Shown: positions 62,022 to 64,000 of the stretch, piece by piece | Numbering within the stretch: position 1 is the first letter of the stretch | How the letters are laid out: the number at the start of each line of letters is the position of its first letter | Assembly: GCA_023460855.1 (NCBI GenBank) | Contig: JAEWOS010000003.1 | Span: 315,003-379,002, forward strand | Length of the DNA: 64,000 nt | Source of the DNA: Bacteroidota bacterium | GTDB taxonomy: Bacteria > Bacteroidota > Bacteroidia > Flavobacteriales > Weeksellaceae | Direction of reading: 5' to 3' | Translations under genes and position numbers: made by a program | The notes under the pieces: generated by a model | Databases searched by the model: none | What the model was told of the DNA's origin: nothing | Seen by the model: only the letters and a program-made list of their open reading frames with translations

Positions 62022-63509
62022 ATGATTTACGGTGTTGACCATTTTACATTTCATGATGTTCTGAAAATTGCAGCAGATCCTAATCTTGCCACACTCAACG
62101 GAAAAGCCGTGAGCCAGATTTTGAGATCTCAGGAAAATGTAAAAGCGATTGTAGAATCGGACCGTACAGTTTACGGAATTAATACCGGTTTTGGTCCGCT
62201 CTACGATGTGAAAATTTCAGCGGATGAAACTGCACAGTTGCAGCATAACCTGATTATTTCGCACGCTGTAGGTGTTGGTAAACCGATAGACAAAGAACTA
62301 TCCAAAATCATGATAATTTCCAAGATTCATGCGCTGTCTAAAGGATTTTCCGGTGTTTCGCTGGAAGTGATTGAGCGTTTGATGATCATGCTGGAAAGCG
62401 ATATTATTCCGATAATTCCGGAACAGGGTTCAGTAGGCGCATCCGGAGATCTTGCACCGCTTGCACACATGGTTTTGCCATTGCTCGGCCTTGGTAAAGT
62501 GTGGCAGGGAGATAAAATGGTGGAAACCTCGAGAATTTTGAAAAAACACGGTCTGAAACCGTTACAGTTAGGACCAAAAGAAGGTCTCGGCCTGATCAAC
62601 GGAACGCAGTTTATCCTTGCACATGCGATAAAAGCTCTTGAGAAGATGGAATATCTGCTCGATCTTGCGGATATGACTGCCGCAATGTCTATTGAAGCGT
62701 ACCGTGGTTCGGCAAGTCCGTTTAAGAAACAGCTGCACGATATCCGCCCATTTTCGGGAAGCAAAAAAGTTGCTGCCAGAATGCTGAAATTCTTAAAAAA
62801 CAGCGACAATCTGCAGTCCCACGAATATTGTGAAAGAGTACAGGATCCGTACAGTATGCGATGCGTTCCACAGGTTCATGGTGCGAGCAGAAACGCATTT
62901 GAGCATTTACAGAATTTAGCGGAAACAGAACTGAATTCAGTTACTGACAATCCGATTGTTTTAAGTTCTGAGGAATCTATTTCCGGAGGAAACTTCCACG
63001 GTCAACTTCTTGCGCTTCCGATAGATTATGCCACTTTGGCTGCTGCGGAACTCGGGAATATTTCGGACCGAAGAAGCTACCTGCTATTGGAAGGAAAATT
63101 TGGTTTGCCAAGACTGTTGACAGAAAGTTCCGGACTGAATTCCGGTTTTATGATTCCACAGTATACTTCCGCCGCTTTGGTAACCGAAAATAAAACACTT
63201 TGCTTCCCGGCATCTGCAGATTCAATCCCAACAAGTTTAGGACAGGAAGATCATGTTTCTATGGGAAGTATTTCGGGCAGAAAACTGAATCAGGTTCTGG
63301 ATAATCTGGTGAACATTCTTGCTGTAGAGCTGATGTTCGCCGCACAGGGACTTGAATTCAGAAGACCTGCAAAATGTTCGGCAATAATTGAAGAAAATTA
63401 CGGAATACTACGTTCGAAAGTCGATAAATTAACCGACGACCGGGAAATCGGTAAGGACATGCTTGCGATCGCTGAATTGATTCGTAGCGGAGCTTTTATT
63501 GTGAATTAA
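62022..63509 (+). CDS. hutH: histidine ammonia-lyase
   Basis: The 495-residue enzyme converts histidine to urocanate and ammonia. The self-made MIO cofactor comes from Ala-Ser-Gly at 140-142 (SVGASGDLAPLAHM); other landmarks are YGINTGFGPLYDV (about 51) and the C-terminal SMGSISGRKLNQVLDN. No other hut genes are in the window, so it stands alone here. It is divergent from uvrC and followed by the third Flavo-1-like element on the opposite strand. Confidence 0.93.
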   Translation: MIYGVDHFTFHDVLKIAADPNLATLNGKAVSQILRSQENVKAIVESDRTVYGINTGFGPLYDVKISADETAQLQHNLIISHAVGVGKPIDKELSKIMIISKIHALSKGFSGVSLEVIERLMIMLESDIIPIIPEQGSVGASGDLAPLAHMVLPLLGLGKVWQGDKMVETSRILKKHGLKPLQLGPKEGLGLINGTQFILAHAIKALEKMEYLLDLADMTAAMSIEAYRGSASPFKKQLHDIRPFSGSKKVAARMLKFLKNSDNLQSHEYCERVQDPYSMRCVPQVHGASRNAFEHLQNLAETELNSVTDNPIVLSSEESISGGNFHGQLLALPIDYATLAAAELGNISDRRSYLLLEGKFGLPRLLTESSGLNSGFMIPQYTSAALVTENKTLCFPASADSIPTSLGQEDHVSMGSISGRKLNQVLDNLVNILAVELMFAAQGLEFRRPAKCSAIIEENYGILRSKVDKLTDDREIGKDMLAIAELIRSGAFIVN

Positions 63510-63510
63510 T

Positions 63511-63622
63511 TTTTGGAGCACGGCACTGTTCAGGTGTAAGAATGCTTCTTTCCCGCTGTCCGCTGTATCTTTTGTTCTTCGCGTAGCTCATCGCAAAAGG
63601 ATGCCGCTTCCATCGGGGCTAT
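63511..63622 (-). ncRNA. Flavo-1-like structured element, copy 3
   Basis: Read on the minus strand it begins ATAGCCCCGATGGAAGCGGC, then ATCCTTTTG and CAAAAGAT flank a 19-base loop, followed by ACAGCGGACAGCGGG and a tail ending TGCTCCAAAAA. The outer pair CCCG/CGGG and the hairpin match copies 1 and 2 although the internal repeats differ. It starts just after the hutH stop. The other ~250 bases to the 5S terminator (63623-63877) show nothing I recognise. Confidence 0.6.
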
Positions 63623-63877
63623 GTTCAAAATTATATATCTAAAGAAGTTAGAGTGATTCCCGTTTTTCATAATCAGTAAGGGAAGAATTACTAACATTAT
63701 TACTTTTCTCTTGTATTTGTGCTGATGAGATTACGCCTAAAGAAAAAGGAGCAGATAAATGTGATATAACTTCTCATAGTGGGGTTTTTGTACACTTGCT
63801 TGAATATTAATTGTACACAAATAATTAGCAAAAAAGATTCACTTCTGCTATTCTGATATCATGCTCATATTTAAAGC

Positions 63878-63915
63878 AAAAAAAAATCCTCAACCACGCT
63901 GGTGATTGAGGATTT
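63878..63915 (-). terminator. rRNA operon terminator
   Basis: On the minus strand AAATCCTCAA / TTGAGGATTT with additional pairing around an AGCG loop is followed by eight or more T residues. It lies directly after the 5S rRNA 3' end. Confidence 0.88.
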
Positions 63916-63921
63916 GAAAAA

Positions 63922-64000
63922 GACTGGCGGCGACCTACTCTCCCGCGTTAGCAGTACCATCGGCGCTAGAGGGCTTAACTTCTGTGTTCGGAATGGGAAC
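63922..64000 (-). rRNA. rrf: 5S ribosomal RNA, partial
   Basis: The minus strand reads from the right edge GTTCCCATTCCGAACACAGA, then AGTTAAGCCC and ends GGTCGCCGCCAGTC, which are the conserved 3' two-thirds of bacterial 5S rRNA. The 5' part is beyond the window. Gene order implies a 23S gene further right. Confidence 0.93.

Noticed and set aside
1..64000. CRISPR arrays, insertion sequences or prophage
   Set aside because: No regularly spaced repeats, transposase or integrase genes, or phage structural genes were seen.

Overview
The window looks like chromosomal core sequence from a flavobacterium of the Chryseobacterium/Kaistella/Epilithonimonas group (Weeksellaceae, Bacteroidota). The evidence is GldB and GldC, the type IX secretion (T9SS) regulator PorX, a T9SS C-terminal sorting domain, a PorV/PorQ-family barrel, a fused LpxC/FabZ, a PafA-type phosphatase, Bacteroidota promoter motifs (TTG, then TAnnTTTG) and weak Shine-Dalgarno signals. 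About 62 protein genes fill almost the whole window. A 5S rRNA gene on the minus strand is cut by the right edge. I found no tRNA, insertion sequence, prophage or CRISPR array.

Layout. 0-8 kb: a secreted YD-repeat protein, arginine decarboxylase, thiamine pyrophosphokinase, cobalamin adenosyltransferase, a lipoprotein, an exporter-type ABC protein and an LptB-like ATPase with an unusual C-terminal extension. 8-14 kb: HemB, a very small T9SS-sorted protein, a NatA/NatB-like ABC pair and an M14 peptidase. 14-22 kb: a minus-strand block built around lipid A synthesis (HD hydrolase, LpxD, LpxC/FabZ, LpxA, a small secreted protein, EF-P, a second LpxD-like protein, SucD, a small barrel). 22-31 kb: PorX, LpxH, a LuxE-like protein, an MmcB-like protein, an M23 peptidase, GpsA and Mqo. 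31-37 kb: CCA transferase, a TsaC-like protein, a Cys/Met PLP enzyme, GldC, GldB, divergent NadE, a barnase/barstar pair and a ribosome hibernation factor.

37-48 kb: PafA-type phosphatase, a lipoprotein, malate dehydrogenase, a TPR protein, a nucleoid-associated protein, a lipoprotein superoxide dismutase and GroEL/GroES. 48-57 kb: aldo/keto reductase, M1 peptidase, HupE/UreJ protein, DUF6702 protein, ACP phosphodiesterase-like protein, RadA and an acyl-CoA carboxylase beta subunit. 57-64 kb: DMT transporter, PorV/PorQ-like barrel, a secreted protein, UvrC, HutH and the end of an rRNA operon.

How it fits together. Much of the window serves the envelope: lipid A (LpxA, LpxC, LpxD, LpxH, LptB), T9SS and gliding (PorX, GldB, GldC, PorV/Q-like barrel, sorting-domain protein), and several secreted or lipid-anchored proteins. 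Central metabolism is represented by Mdh, Mqo, SucD, GpsA and the carboxylase. The most interesting unexplained items are a three-copy structured intergenic element with a compensatory base change in its outer stem (probably the Flavo-1 RNA motif), an intrinsic terminator in a divergent intergenic region that no gene explains, the LptB C-terminal fusion, a perfect inverted repeat around the predicted sucD promoter, and the barnase/barstar pair. I found no clearly new multi-gene system.
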